Positions 9,720-19,748 are shown, counted from the first letter of the stretch. The stretch is DNA of 64,000 nt from Sphingomonas sp. J315 (GCF_024666595.1 NZ_CP088296.1:2904501-2968500), one strand, 5' to 3'. A program made the numbers and translations. Notes: a model not told the origin generated them from the letters alone.

Positions 9720-10320
9720 CCCCATGGTCTATGTAATCGACGACGACGAGGCGGCCCGGCATTCGCTCGAGTTCCTGCTCGATTGCGCGGAAATCCGCGT
9801 CCGCACATTCCCCTCCGCCGATGCCTTCCTCGCCGCGTCGCCGCCATTGGCGGGGGCGTGTATTGTCACCGATGTGCGCATGCCGGGGCGCAGCGGGATA
9901 GAACTGGTCGAAGAGATGACGCGGCGCGGCGCCAGCGTGCCGGTGATCGTCATCACCGGTCATGCCGATGTGCCGCTGGCGATCCAGGCGATGCATGCCG
10001 GGGTCGCAGATTTCATCGAAAAGCCGTTTGACGACCAGGTCATGCTGGCCTCCATCCGCAAGGCGCTTGCCCGGCAAGCTGATACCGAGGCTTCACACGC
10101 CGAACGACAAGCGGTGCTCGACCGCATTGCGTCGCTGAGTGGCCGCGAGCGCGAGGTGATGGATGGCCTGGCGCGCGGCGACGCAAACAAGGCGATCGCC
10201 TTCGACCTCGGCATCAGCGCGCGCACGGTCGAGGTCTATCGCGCAAACGTGATGCTCAAGATGCAGGCGAAGACCCTGTCCGATCTGGTGCGGATGGTGA
10301 CGACCGCGCGACTCGGCTGA
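9706..10320 (+). CDS. fixJ: FixJ response regulator
   Basis: A 204-residue two-domain regulator. The receiver has the acidic pocket DDDE near residue 12, the phosphorylation site VTDVRMPG near 55, the ITGHADV switch region and IEKPFDD. The C-terminal LuxR/FixJ-type helix-turn-helix has [21 protein letters not shown] and [16 protein letters not shown]. Its start overlaps the end of fixL by 14 bases, so the kinase and regulator are made together. No fixK, fixT or cbb3 oxidase genes are nearby; the obvious local target is the divergent alternative oxidase-globin operon. Confidence 0.95.
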   Translation: MMATDPMVYVIDDDEAARHSLEFLLDCAEIRVRTFPSADAFLAASPPLAGACIVTDVRMPGRSGIELVEEMTRRGASVPVIVITGHADVPLAIQAMHAGVADFIEKPFDDQVMLASIRKALARQADTEASHAERQAVLDRIASLSGREREVMDGLARGDANKAIAFDLGISARTVEVYRANVMLKMQAKTLSDLVRMVTTARLG

Positions 10321-10338
10321 TAGCGAGGGTTCAGGCAC

Positions 10339-11205
10339 TCAGCCCGACTTCGGTGTACGCGTAACGAGCCATATGCCGGCGGATACGAGCACCAAAGCCG
10401 CCAAGTTCTTCCAATGCCAGATCGACTCGCCCAGGAATGCCGCTGAAAGTCCTACGCCAGATACGGGCACCAGGAAGTTGAACGCGGCGATGAGGCCGAC
10501 CGGGTTATGCTTGAGCAACAAGCTCCAGATCGCAAACGCGACGGACGATAGCACGACCAGATAAATGAGCAGCGCGCCGGATTTGAAGTCCAGATGGTCG
10601 ATGTGCCCACCGAATGCTGTCCCGGCAACGGTAAGCAGAACGCCACCGATCAGCAGCTGCCAACCGGTCATGACCATCGGATCGAGCGATTGCGACAGCC
10701 GCTTGCCATAAATGGAGGCCGCCGCCAGCACGAGGGCAGCGATCACAACAAAGCCTTCGCCCAAGAGGGTGAGATCCGGCCTAAGCTCGTTGCTTCCGCC
10801 GACGTTGACGACGATCACGCCGAGAAAGCCGATGAGGCAACCGAGAGTTTTACGGCTGCTCATCCGGTCATCGACGTAAATGAAGTGCGCCAGCGCGACG
10901 CTGAAAAACACGCCCGTGGCGTTCATGATCGAAGACTTTACGCCGGTTGTGTGCGCCAGGCCGATATAGAAGAACACGTATTGAACCGCCGTCTGTGTCA
11001 GACCGAGCAGCGTCAGCTGCCCGACATAGCGAACGCCTTGGGCGACCACTGGGCGACGCACCGCAGCGGCGAAAATCAGCAATCCGGCGCCGGCGAGAGT
11101 AAAACGCCAGCCCGCGAAGAGCACCTGGCTCGCAATGTCAGCTTTGCCGATGCCGAGCATCGCATAGCCGCCCTTGATCGCGGGATATGCGCTGCCCCAC
11201 AGCAA
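10339..11205 (-). CDS. EamA/DMT-family permease
   Basis: An inner-membrane transporter with about ten predicted helices in two EamA repeats: WGSAYPAIKGG opens the first, and IYGKRLSQSLDPMVMTGWQ opens the second. The end FLGESIWHWKNLAALVLVSAGIWLVTR is typical. The start given is a TTG at 11205. In-frame codons upstream encode ERRTGVFLLATLCC, which clearly belongs to the first helix, but a stop sits just before them. An ATG near 11275 in another frame gives MTEDC, so the true N-terminus is probably split by a small frameshift. The substrate is unknown. Confidence 0.8.
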   Translation of the reverse strand: MLWGSAYPAIKGGYAMLGIGKADIASQVLFAGWRFTLAGAGLLIFAAAVRRPVVAQGVRYVGQLTLLGLTQTAVQYVFFYIGLAHTTGVKSSIMNATGVFFSVALAHFIYVDDRMSSRKTLGCLIGFLGVIVVNVGGSNELRPDLTLLGEGFVVIAALVLAAASIYGKRLSQSLDPMVMTGWQLLIGGVLLTVAGTAFGGHIDHLDFKSGALLIYLVVLSSVAFAIWSLLLKHNPVGLIAAFNFLVPVSGVGLSAAFLGESIWHWKNLAALVLVSAGIWLVTRTPKSG

Positions 11206-11357
11206 ACAGCAAAGCGTCGCCAGGAGGAAAACGCCCGTGCGGCGCTCCTACAGTCTTCTGTCATCGGCGTGCACGACGGCCCCGGCCGGAGCACGCGTCG
11301 CTCCAGTCCCGGCAGGCGCCGCGGGCTCGACTGGCCATGCGGCAGTGTGTCGCTGCG

Positions 11358-12956
11358 TCATTGCGCCAGCTCGAAACTGTCGGAGCGCGCGAGCCGCCAT
11401 GCCGCGCTGTAGAAGTCGCGGTCGTGCGAACCAGTCAGCAACTCGCCATCTTCGAGAAAGATGTGCAGTTGAGAAAAAAGCCGAATCTCGGTCAATGAGA
11501 CGCGACGGACAAGGTGATGAGGACCAAGCTGTGAAGGATGGTCCAGGCCTGCCGCAGCGAGCATCTCCGCTAGAGCCTTCATGGTGTTGCGGTGAAAGTT
11601 GAAGACGCGCTCGGCCTTGTCCGGCACGACGAGCGCACGCTGACGCATCGGATCCTGTGTGGCGACGCCCACGGGGCAGCGGTTCGTATGACAGGAGAGC
11701 GACTGAATACAGCCAAGCGCGAACATGAAGCCGCGGCCCGCATTGGTCCAGTCAGCCCCCAATGCAAGCACCGATGCGATATCGAACGCGCTGACGATCT
11801 TGCCGGCCGCACCGATCCTGATGCGCTTGCGAAGCCCTGCGCCGACCAGCGTGTTGTGGACGAACAGCAAGCTCTCGCGCATCGGCATGCCGAGGTTGTC
11901 GGCGAATTCGACTGGCGCGGCGCCTGTTCCGCCTTCGGAGCCATCGACCACGATATAGTCCGGCATGATCCCGGTCTCGCGCATCGCCTTGACCATGCCC
12001 ATGAATTCCCAAGGCTGACCGACGCACAGCTTCATCCCGACGGGCTTACCCCTTGCGAGCCGACGAAGCTGTCCCAGGAACTTGACCAGTTCCAGCGGCG
12101 TCGAAAACTCGCGATGGCGAGCCGGCGAGATACAGTCCTCTCCTACCGGCACGCCGCGCGTGGCTGCAATCTCGGGTGTCACCTTCTCGCCCGGGAGGAT
12201 GCCGCCATGACCGGGCTTGGCCCCTTGGCTGAGCTTGAGTTCGATCATCTTGATCTGCGGATCAGCGGCCTGTTCGACAAAACGGACCGGGTCGAAGCGT
12301 CCGTCCGCAGTCCGGCAACCGAAATAGCCACTGCCGATTTCCCAGATAAGGTCGCCGCCATGTTCCCGATGGTAGGGACTGATGCTCCCTTCCCCGGTAT
12401 CATGTGCAAAGCCGCCTAGACGAGCGCCCTTGTTCAACGCACGAATTGCGTTAGCGCTGAGCGAGCCAAAACTCATCGCCGAGATATTGAAGATCGACGC
12501 AATGTAAGGTGGAGCGCCATCATGTCCGCCGATCGGGATCCTGAAGGTTGCCGGGTCGGCGACACGCGCTGGGCGCGTCGAGTGCGCTATGAACTCGTAG
12601 CCATTCTGATAGACATCCACGAGCGTGCCGAATGCGCGGTCGCTGCTTTCATTTTTCGCACGTGCGTAAACAAGCGAGCGCTGGGCTCTTGAGAAAGGAG
12701 CCTTGTCGTTGTCGCCTTCGATCAGATACTGCCGAATCTCAGGCCTGATTTCCTCGAAGAACCAGCGCAGCCGGCCGATGATCGGGTAATTGCGGCGGAC
12801 CGAGTGCAGCGGCTGCGCAAGATCGTAGAGACCGATTGCTGATAACACTGCTGTTACTGCGAACAAGGGCACGGCCCAAGCATCCGGGAGATACAGACAT
12901 GAGACAACGGCGCTCACAAGGCAGACGCCGAGAGCCGTGAAGCGGGTGAAAAACAA
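11358..12956 (-). CDS. FMN-binding glutamate synthase-like protein
   Basis: A 532-residue protein with two N-terminal membrane segments (residues 1-45) and the alpha/beta-barrel domain of glutamate synthase. FMN/FeS marks are SFGSLSANAIRALNKGA, the DGSEGGTGAAP phosphate loop, and CIQSLSCHTNRCPVGVATQDP with the cysteines of the [3Fe-4S] site. There is no amidotransferase domain, so it is not a complete GltB. The physiological substrate of this membrane-anchored branch is not established. It starts at TTG. Confidence 0.9.
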   Translation of the reverse strand: MFFTRFTALGVCLVSAVVSCLYLPDAWAVPLFAVTAVLSAIGLYDLAQPLHSVRRNYPIIGRLRWFFEEIRPEIRQYLIEGDNDKAPFSRAQRSLVYARAKNESSDRAFGTLVDVYQNGYEFIAHSTRPARVADPATFRIPIGGHDGAPPYIASIFNISAMSFGSLSANAIRALNKGARLGGFAHDTGEGSISPYHREHGGDLIWEIGSGYFGCRTADGRFDPVRFVEQAADPQIKMIELKLSQGAKPGHGGILPGEKVTPEIAATRGVPVGEDCISPARHREFSTPLELVKFLGQLRRLARGKPVGMKLCVGQPWEFMGMVKAMRETGIMPDYIVVDGSEGGTGAAPVEFADNLGMPMRESLLFVHNTLVGAGLRKRIRIGAAGKIVSAFDIASVLALGADWTNAGRGFMFALGCIQSLSCHTNRCPVGVATQDPMRQRALVVPDKAERVFNFHRNTMKALAEMLAAAGLDHPSQLGPHHLVRRVSLTEIRLFSQLHIFLEDGELLTGSHDRDFYSAAWRLARSDSFELAQ

Positions 12957-13681
12957 AAGTGCCTCCAGGCACGAAGTACCCGCGCCATTCGAGAAATTAT
13001 TCTGGTTGTATGTTTGTGCGGCGCGAGGACGCCGACTTTGCCTAGGCGAACGTGCCTAGGGGCGCAGTCGCGCCGTGCCGCTGCCCCCAGGGCTCATGGC
13101 ATTTGAAGGATCAACAATGATCATCAAACTGTAATGAGGCTTTGCCTGTGAGCTTTCAAGACCTGTTCGCGCCGGGGAGGGGCATCAATCATTTGGGGCG
13201 TCACGGATTACTCGACTTGCATGGGTGGGCCAAAATATTCGGCTTTGTCCTCGAGTCCGGCCTATTGAAGCACATTGCTCAGAAACAAAGCCATGAGCGC
13301 TGTGCCGAAGCGTCGTTTGCGACGCGGCAGCTTTGCCGTTCTCACCGACAAAGGCTGCTAGGCAGCATCCGGCCCAGAAGCGGAAGGGCTGGTCTCTACC
13401 TAAGCCAATAGACGGGATGCGCCCTAATCTCAGCCATGCACCGAGACCGGCGCGCAACCAGCGAGTTGCCGTTCGTCGCCCCCCGCCTCCCCCGGCCTAA
13501 AGGCATGACAACTGTTACCTAGAAACCAACTGCGCGGCGACATGCGATTGGGACGGTGACCGGACGACAGGCGACCCTGCCTCCGGGGGCGGCTCGGGGA
13601 TCGACATCGCGCCGATCCCCACTCGCCCTCCATTTCCAATAAGCATGCATCCGATCGCGAACTGGGGCATTGGGTCCGGAG
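12957..13681. other. Intergenic region before the mrp operon
   Basis: I see no convincing gene in these 725 bases. A short frame from 13142 to 13411 has no ribosome-binding site or recognisable composition. The region contains a perfect inverted repeat at 13041-13060 and probably the promoter of the mrp operon. Confidence 0.5.
13041..13060. repeat. Inverted repeat CCTAGGC-N6-GCCTAGG
   Basis: Seven-base perfect arms separated by six bases, in the gap between the glutamate synthase-like gene and mrpA. It is about 85 bases upstream of the glutamate synthase-like start and 620 bases from mrpA, so an operator for the former is more likely than one for the latter. Confidence 0.4.
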
Positions 13682-16408
13682 ATGTTCGTTATCCTGCTGA
13701 TTTCCCTGATCGGGGCATGTGTGATGCCGCTCGCCGCACGCGTGATCGGGCGCGGTGCGGGATTGGTGATCGCACTGCTTCCGATCGGCTTGCTCGCCGC
13801 CTTCGTCTCCATGGCACCGGTGGTCGAGCGCGGCTGGGTGTTGGGCGAGGGGAGGAATTGGGCGCCACGGATCGGGCTCGATCTGACCTTGCGGCTCGAT
13901 GGCTTCTCTTTCCTGTTCTGCCTGCTTGTCACCGGCATCTGCGCGTTGGTCGTGGTCTATGCCGGCGGCTATCTGACCGGGAAGCCGCGTCAGGAGCGTA
14001 CGCGCTTCTTTACCCTGATCCTGCTGTTCCAGACGGCGATGCTGGGCACGGTGCTGGCCGAAAGCCTGCTGGTGATGCTGCTGTTCTGGGAAGCGACCAG
14101 CATATTGTCCTTTCTGCTGGTCGGGTTCGACAGCCGCAGCGCGCGCGCGCGGCGCGCGGCGCTGATGGCGCTTCAAGTGACCGCATTCGGCGGGCTGATG
14201 CTGCTCGCCGCAGTGCTGATGATCGGCCATGTGCTGGGCAGCTATTCGATGGCCGAGGCGGTGCGGCAGGCCGAAACCATCGCGGCGAGCCCCTTGGGCA
14301 CGCCCATCGTCGCCTGCATCCTGATCGCGGCCTTCACCAAATCGGCGCAGTTCCCGTTCCATTTTTGGTTGCCCAATGCGATGCAGGCGCCGACCCCGGC
14401 GTCAGCCTATCTTCATTCGGCGACGATGGTGAAATTGGGCATTTATCTGCTCGCGCGGTTCGAGCCGGTCTTCGCCGCGACAGGCTGGGGACGGGGCGTG
14501 GTGGTGACGGTGGCATGCCTTACCATGCTGGTCGCTGCGCTGCAGGCGTTGCGGGCCGAGAACTTCAAGTCCGCGCTGGCCTATTCGACGATCGCATCGC
14601 TGGGCATCCTTACCCTGCTGGTCGGGCTGGACGGCCCCGCAGCGACGGTGGCGATGGTCGGGTTCTTGCTCGCCCATGCCTTGTACAAGGCGGCGCTGTT
14701 CTTCTGCGCGGGTGTCGTCCTGCACGCTACGGGTCAGCAGAATCTGCGCGCGCTTGGCGGCCTGGCGCGGGTGCTGCCGTTCACCGCGCTCGCCTGTGTC
14801 GGTGCCAGCCTGTCGATGGCCGGCATTCCGCCCTTTATCGGCTTCATCTCGAAGGAATTCCTGTTCGAGGCGCAAATCGAAAGCAGCTGGGAGACCGCCC
14901 CACTGGCAATCGCGGTCATCGTCAATGCCGCGATGGTCGGCGTTGCAGGCGTGGTGACGCTGCGTCCCTTCTTCCTCGGCGGCGCCAAGCATCGCGAGCT
15001 TCGCAATGGCGAGAGCCTGTCACTGGTCGCGCCACCCTTGCTCCTGGCGGTGGCAGGCCTGCTCATCAGCCTCGACCCCGACTGGATCACGCGCGTCGCG
15101 CTACGTCCGGCGGTGGCGGCGGTCTATGGACGTGCGGTCGATGTCGATATCGCGGTCTGGCACGGCCTAACGCCGATGCTGATGCTCAGCGCTGTGGTGA
15201 TCGGCATCGGCGCGCTGATCGTGCGGTACTGGAGACAGATCCACATCCGGCTGCGCGGCGCCGAGCGGTTCGATCGGCTTGCCCTCGAGAAGCTGTGGGA
15301 GCGTAGCCTGCGCGGGTTGATGCACGGTTCGCGCGCGCTGACCGGATGGGTCCAGCATGGCGATCTACGCCGCTATCTGCTGGTGGTCGTGGGCGGGATG
15401 GCGGGGCTGATCGCCTGGTCCGTGATCGCGGCGGGCGCCGTGCCACGATTGCCCGACGCCGGCACATGGCGCCTTGCCCCCGCATTGGTGGCGCTGGTCG
15501 GGCTCGGCGGCGCGGTCGCGGCGACGCGTGCGCAATCCCTGTTCACCGCCATGATCGCGACCGGCCTTACCGGCTTTTCGATCGCCCTTACCTTCATGAT
15601 GAACGGTGCGCCCGATCTCGCACTCACCCAGTTCGCGGTCGAGGCCTTGCTGGTCGTATTGCTGACCGCCTTGCTGATGGCGGTCCCTTTGGCCAGCCCA
15701 GCCACCCGCACGACGGCGATGCGGCGCAGTGACGCGGTCGTCGCGGGGGTGATGGCGCTGATGCTGGTGGCGGGCATCGTCGATATGGCGGCTGGTCCGC
15801 AAGGCTCGGCGGCCAGCGCCTTTTATAGCGAGATGAGCTATCTCGGTGGCAAGGGTCATAATGTCGTCAACGTGATCCTGGTCGACTTCCGCGCCTTCGA
15901 TACGCTGGGCGAGACGATGGTGATCGCGATGGCGGCGGTGCTGGCCCGCTCGCTGCTGATGCGTCGCGGCCGCGCGGCGCAGGAAGCGGCGCAGCCGTCG
16001 GTGCATTTCTCATTTCAGGCCTTTGGGCGTGTCCTCAGCTGGACCCTGCTCGCGGCGTCGCTGGTGATCCTGTGGCGCGGGCATGACCAGCCGGGTGGCG
16101 GCTTCGTCGGCGGGCTCGTCGCGGCGCTGTCCTTCGCCCTGCTGTCGCTGGCCTATGGGGTCGAGCGCGCGGAGCGGACATTGCGCGCCGGACCGCTGAC
16201 ATTGGTGGGCATCGGCATGGCCTGTACCCTGGCCAGCGGGCTGCCGGGCCTGATCGCCGGACGTCCCTATCTCACCCATTTGTGGTGGGAGCCTGTCTGG
16301 TTTCCCAAGCTGGGCACGACGATGATCTTCGACCTCGGCGTCTATCTGGTCGTACTCGGCGCGGTCCTGGCCTTCCTGTTCGGCCTTCAGCGGGAGGCGA
16401 CGAAGTGA
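13682..16408 (+). CDS. mrpA: Mrp-type Na+(K+)/H+ antiporter subunit A, fused with B
   Basis: A large membrane subunit of the Mrp (Mnh/Pha) cation/proton antiporter, related to complex I NuoL. Residues 1-520 hold the proton-channel core, including FWEATSILSFLLVGFD and AFTKSAQFPFHFWLPNAM with the functional acidic and lysine positions. After the MrpA C-terminal part, the last ~130 residues (FSFQAFGRVLSWTLLAASLVILW through MIFDLGVYLVVLGAVLAF) are a MrpB domain, so the two subunits are fused as in rhizobial PhaAB. ATG 13682 with GGAG upstream is preferred; TTG at 13670 is possible. First gene of the operon, with 908 residues. Confidence 0.93.
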   Translation: MFVILLISLIGACVMPLAARVIGRGAGLVIALLPIGLLAAFVSMAPVVERGWVLGEGRNWAPRIGLDLTLRLDGFSFLFCLLVTGICALVVVYAGGYLTGKPRQERTRFFTLILLFQTAMLGTVLAESLLVMLLFWEATSILSFLLVGFDSRSARARRAALMALQVTAFGGLMLLAAVLMIGHVLGSYSMAEAVRQAETIAASPLGTPIVACILIAAFTKSAQFPFHFWLPNAMQAPTPASAYLHSATMVKLGIYLLARFEPVFAATGWGRGVVVTVACLTMLVAALQALRAENFKSALAYSTIASLGILTLLVGLDGPAATVAMVGFLLAHALYKAALFFCAGVVLHATGQQNLRALGGLARVLPFTALACVGASLSMAGIPPFIGFISKEFLFEAQIESSWETAPLAIAVIVNAAMVGVAGVVTLRPFFLGGAKHRELRNGESLSLVAPPLLLAVAGLLISLDPDWITRVALRPAVAAVYGRAVDVDIAVWHGLTPMLMLSAVVIGIGALIVRYWRQIHIRLRGAERFDRLALEKLWERSLRGLMHGSRALTGWVQHGDLRRYLLVVVGGMAGLIAWSVIAAGAVPRLPDAGTWRLAPALVALVGLGGAVAATRAQSLFTAMIATGLTGFSIALTFMMNGAPDLALTQFAVEALLVVLLTALLMAVPLASPATRTTAMRRSDAVVAGVMALMLVAGIVDMAAGPQGSAASAFYSEMSYLGGKGHNVVNVILVDFRAFDTLGETMVIAMAAVLARSLLMRRGRAAQEAAQPSVHFSFQAFGRVLSWTLLAASLVILWRGHDQPGGGFVGGLVAALSFALLSLAYGVERAERTLRAGPLTLVGIGMACTLASGLPGLIAGRPYLTHLWWEPVWFPKLGTTMIFDLGVYLVVLGAVLAFLFGLQREATK

Positions 16409-16785
16409 CGATCCTTTACGCGCTCACCGGGGCGGGCATCATCGGCTGCGCGATCTTCATGATCCTGTCGCGCAATCTCGTCCGGATGCTGCTCGGTCTG
16501 TCCCTGCTCGCGACCGGCACCAACCTGCTGCTGTTTCTTGCCGGGCGGATTGGCAGCGAACAGCCCCCGATCATCCGCGATGGTGCCAAGGCGCTGGGCG
16601 TGTCCGCGGATCCGGTTGCACAAGCACTGATCCTCACCGCGATCGTCATCGGGTTCGCGCTGACGGTGATGCTGGGCGTGCTGGTGCTGCGCGCATGGCG
16701 TTCGGGCGGTACGGTCGATGCGCGCGAGGTGGATGCCGCGGAGATGGTCGGCCCGGCTCAGGAACGGGATGACCTGCATGGGTGA
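16405..16785 (+). CDS. mrpC: Mrp antiporter subunit C
   Basis: A 126-residue protein of the NuoK/MrpC family with three transmembrane helices: LYALTGAGIIGCAIFMIL, VRMLLGLSLLATGTNLLLFL and the third around LILTAIVIGFALTVMLGVLVL. It begins with GTG at 16405, overlapping the TGA of mrpA, and its own stop lies inside the start of mrpD. Such overlaps point to coupled translation of the complex. The C-terminal tail after residue 100 is polar and longer than in small homologues. Confidence 0.92.
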   Translation: MTILYALTGAGIIGCAIFMILSRNLVRMLLGLSLLATGTNLLLFLAGRIGSEQPPIIRDGAKALGVSADPVAQALILTAIVIGFALTVMLGVLVLRAWRSGGTVDAREVDAAEMVGPAQERDDLHG

Positions 16786-18251
16786 CGCGCTTCTGCTCAC
16801 GCTGCCCGTGCTGGTGCCATTTCTGGGCGCGGCGCTGGCGCTGCTGCTGCGCAAGCATCCTGCGGCGGCGCTGATGACAGGGCTGGCGGCGAGCGGGCTT
16901 GTCCTGCTGGCCTCGGTCGCCCTGCTCACTCGCGTGATGGTCGATCCGCGCGTCCCCCTGACGGTGTTCGGCGGCTGGCCACAGGGGTTCGGCATCGGTT
17001 TCTCGGCGGCACTTCCAGGTTCCGCGCTGGTCGTGGTGACCGCGCTGATCCTGTTCGCCGCGGCGATCTATGCCATCGGTGATATCGGCCCGCGCCGCCG
17101 GCGCGGAGGGTATGATGCGTTGATGCTGGCGATGGCCGGGGCGATGAACGGTGCCTGCCTCACCAACGATCTGTTCAACCTTTACGTCTGGTTCGAACTC
17201 GCCTTGCTCGCCGCCTTGGGACTGCTGACGATCGACCGCCGCCCGGCGCAGATCGACGGCGCGATCCGTTATGCCGCGTTCGCGATGCTGGCCGCGACCT
17301 TCATCCTGATCGGCGTCGGCATGATCTATGGCATGACCGGTACGCTCGATATCCGGACGGCGGGGGGCGGTGCTGGCGGACAGCCCGGCAAGCGTCGCAT
17401 CGGCAGTTGCCGCGGCGCTGCTGCTCGGCGGGCTGATGCTGAAGTCGGGGCTGGCGCCGTTCCACCTGTGGCTTCCGGCCTCCTATCACACGGCACCGAC
17501 CACGGTAGCGGCGGTGTTCGCGGGGCTGCTGACCAAGATGGGTTTCTATGCGCTCCTGCTGGTGATGGTGGTGATCTTCGGGGTGGGGCGAGGTGCGCCG
17601 GGGGGCGCCCAATTGACACCTCTGCTCGGTGGCATCGCCGCGCTGACGATGCTGCTGTGCGTCGCTGGCGCGCTGGGACAAACCGATATGCGGCGCATCC
17701 TCGCATATCATGTCGTCGCGCAGGTCGGGTATATGATGGCGGCGCTCGCGCTGGGGACGCGCGACGGGGTGACCGCAGCGATCTTCTACATGGTGCATTC
17801 GATGATCGTGCAGGCGAACCTGTTTTTCGGGGCCGGGCTGATCCGCCGTGCCTCGGCCAGCTGGGATCTGACCCGCGCGGGTGGCATCGTGCGGCGCGAG
17901 CCCCTGTTCGCCTTGCTGTTCGCGGTTCCGGTATTGTCACTGTCGGGCATCCCGCCCTTTTCAGGTTTCTGGGCGAAGCTGTTCGTGATCCGCGAGAGCC
18001 TCGACGCCGACATGGCCTGGCTGGGCGGTGTCGCCTTGCTGGCGGGCCTGCTGACGATCGTTTCCATGTCGACCTTCTGGTCCGATGCCTGCTGGAAGGA
18101 TGCGCGGCGCACATCGATGCGCGCGGTGCCGAAGAGCGGACTGGTGGCGATGGCACTGCTCTCCGCCGCCACCGTGGTGATCGGGCTGATGCCGCAATGG
18201 CTGTGGTCGATCGCGCAGCTGTCGGCGCGGTTGCTGGAGGGACAGGGATGA
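16778..18251 (+). CDS. mrpD: Mrp antiporter subunit D (one apparent frameshift)
   Basis: A NuoM/N-like membrane subunit needed for ion exchange. The first part (GDALLLTLPVLVPFLGAAL to MIYGMTGTLDIRTAG) and the second part (VLADSPASVASAVAAALLLGG to the end) lie in different frames, joined at a six-G run at 17362-17367. Deleting one G yields a continuous protein of about 490 residues, the usual size. The second part has the channel motif LMLKSGLAPFHLWLPASYHTAPT and the helix with DMRRILAYHVVAQVGYM. The upstream frame stays open far beyond mrpE, which has no meaning. Probably intact in the organism. Confidence 0.88.
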
Positions 18252-18583
18252 AGCAACTCCGCCGTCTCCGGGCGATATGCGTCCTGACCGCGATCTTTCT
18301 GTGGGACCTGGTCGTCGCATCCGTCTCGGTCGCACGTATCGTGCTGGCGCCGACGATCCGCACGCATCCGGCGATCATCGCCGTGCCCGTGTCGGTGAGA
18401 CGGCCCTGGGCCGTGGCGCTGTTCGCCTATTTCACCTCGCTCACACCGGGGTCGACCTGTCTGCACGTGTCGGACGACCGCACGCGCCTCTATCTTCACA
18501 TCCTCGATACCCAAGATGCCGAGGCGTCGGTCGCGCGGTTCAAGCAACTCTACGAACGCTGGATCCTGGAGCTGGAGGCATGA
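18248..18583 (+). CDS. mrpE: Mrp antiporter subunit E
   Basis: A 111-residue MrpE subunit: one N-terminal membrane segment (RAICVLTAIFLWDLVVASVSVA), then a cytoplasmic domain with FAYFTSLTPGSTCLHVS and YLHILDTQDAEASVARFKQLYERWI, the family signature. ATG 18248 overlaps the end of mrpD by four bases (ATGA), and its stop overlaps mrpF in the same way. MrpE supports assembly or activity of the complex and has no complex I counterpart. Confidence 0.92.
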   Translation: MKQLRRLRAICVLTAIFLWDLVVASVSVARIVLAPTIRTHPAIIAVPVSVRRPWAVALFAYFTSLTPGSTCLHVSDDRTRLYLHILDTQDAEASVARFKQLYERWILELEA

Positions 18584-18852
18584 CGCTGACGATCCTGTCC
18601 GCCGTACTCGGCCTGGTGCTCGCCATCGCACTGGTGCTGGCCGGATGGCGGATGGTGCGTGGGCCGGGCTTTGCCGATCGCGTGATCGCGCTCGATATGC
18701 TGACGGCGATCGCGGTCGGCTTTGCCGCACTGACCGCCGTGACGACCGGGCGCGGTGCGTTTCTCGACATCGCGCTCGGTATTGCACTGATCAACTTCGT
18801 CGCGACATTGGCGTTCGCGGCATTTCTCGAACGGAAGCGGAGGGAACCATGA
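18580..18852 (+). CDS. mrpF: Mrp antiporter subunit F
   Basis: A 90-residue MrpF subunit with three helices; the conserved segment WRMVRGPGFADRVIALDMLTAIAVGF is present near residues 23-48. It starts at the ATGA overlap with mrpE and ends at an ATGA overlap with mrpG, matching the tightly packed operon order A(B)-C-D-E-F-G. Confidence 0.92.
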   Translation: MTLTILSAVLGLVLAIALVLAGWRMVRGPGFADRVIALDMLTAIAVGFAALTAVTTGRGAFLDIALGIALINFVATLAFAAFLERKRREP

Positions 18853-19187
18853 TCGTCGTGGCGATGGTGCTGATGACGCTTGGCACCGCGTTTGTTCTCG
18901 CGGCGGCGATCGGTGTCATTCGCCTGCGCGACCCGTTGCAGCGCATGCACAGCGCCACCAAGGCGGGCACGCTGGGCACGGCCCTGCTGATCCTGGGCGC
19001 ATTGCTGACCGGCACGATCGATCGAACCGGCACCGGCCTTCTCACCCTGATCTTTCTGCTCATCACCCTGCCGCTCGTCGCGCAGGTGCTTGCGCGTGCC
19101 AGCTATGTGTCCGGGAGCAGGCTGGAGGGGATCGGAAGCGACCCGCTGGACGGCGAACTCGACCGCACGGACGAGATGCTGCGCTAG
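18849..19187 (+). CDS. mrpG: Mrp antiporter subunit G
   Basis: A 112-residue MrpG subunit with three transmembrane helices; IGVIRLRDPLQRMHSATKAGTLG is the family motif, followed by LTLIFLLITLPLVAQVLARA. This last gene of the mrp operon converges on the PA2169-type gene, the two stop codons overlapping at 19184-19187. The complete set implies a working Na+ or K+/H+ antiporter for pH and salt homeostasis. Confidence 0.92.
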   Translation: MIVVAMVLMTLGTAFVLAAAIGVIRLRDPLQRMHSATKAGTLGTALLILGALLTGTIDRTGTGLLTLIFLLITLPLVAQVLARASYVSGSRLEGIGSDPLDGELDRTDEMLR

Positions 19188-19615
19188 TTCGGCAGGCTGG
19201 TCAGCCCAGTGTCGGTCGGTGCCGGCGCGCCAGTTCCGATCCTGTCGCGGATGTCCAGAAACGCGGCGCGGACGTCGGGGTCGATTTCCGAGTCTTCCGC
19301 ATAATCGTCGATCAGGATGCGCAGCCGGTCTTTCGCTTCGCGGCTCGCGACGACCGCAGCATCGTCGTCGTCGCCGAACCATTGATCGATCCCCAGTTTC
19401 AGCCGATCAAGGAATTGCAGCATCGAGCCGGGCTTCCCCTTGATCCCTGTCGACACCTTGCTGGCGAGTGCCTCCAGACGATCCGCGCGATCGTTCATGA
19501 TCCGGGTCAACCCGGGATCGTCGGCTGTCCCCGCAGCGGATCGATGGATCCTTCCGGCATCCGCAAGGGCATCGGCAAGCGCCCGCAATGCGGTCTCGTC
19601 CTGCTCGTGCGACAC
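19184..19615 (-). CDS. PA2169/DUF2383-like four-helix protein
   Basis: A 143-residue all-helical, acidic protein with the ferritin-like pattern of the PA2169/DUF2383 family: ETALRALADALADAGRIHRSAA, RIMNDRADRLEALASKV and the DDDDAAVVASREAKDRLRILIDDYAED segment. Members are small stress-associated proteins of unclear activity. It lies opposite the end of the mrp operon and just left of the IS5 element. No membrane segment or signal peptide is seen. Confidence 0.65.
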   Translation of the reverse strand: MSHEQDETALRALADALADAGRIHRSAAGTADDPGLTRIMNDRADRLEALASKVSTGIKGKPGSMLQFLDRLKLGIDQWFGDDDDAAVVASREAKDRLRILIDDYAEDSEIDPDVRAAFLDIRDRIGTGAPAPTDTGLTSLPN

Positions 19616-19748
19616 GGCTTCGATCCCCAGTTTTGTTTGTACTGGCTAGGTGAACCATCGCTTCAGCTCACAGTTCCCGCCGGATGCCGGAGCGGCGCCA
19701 CGGGGAAAGCAACAACGACTAATGTCAGCTCTCGCGAATTTTCGACTA

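Noticed and set aside
13142..13411. Possible 89-residue protein before mrpA
   Set aside because: No ribosome-binding site, no family resemblance, and similar-length frames exist on the other strand.
13430..14362. Long open frame on the minus strand over mrpA
   Set aside because: It is antisense to the well-supported mrpA, rich in Arg, Gln and His, and matches no family; a shadow caused by high GC.
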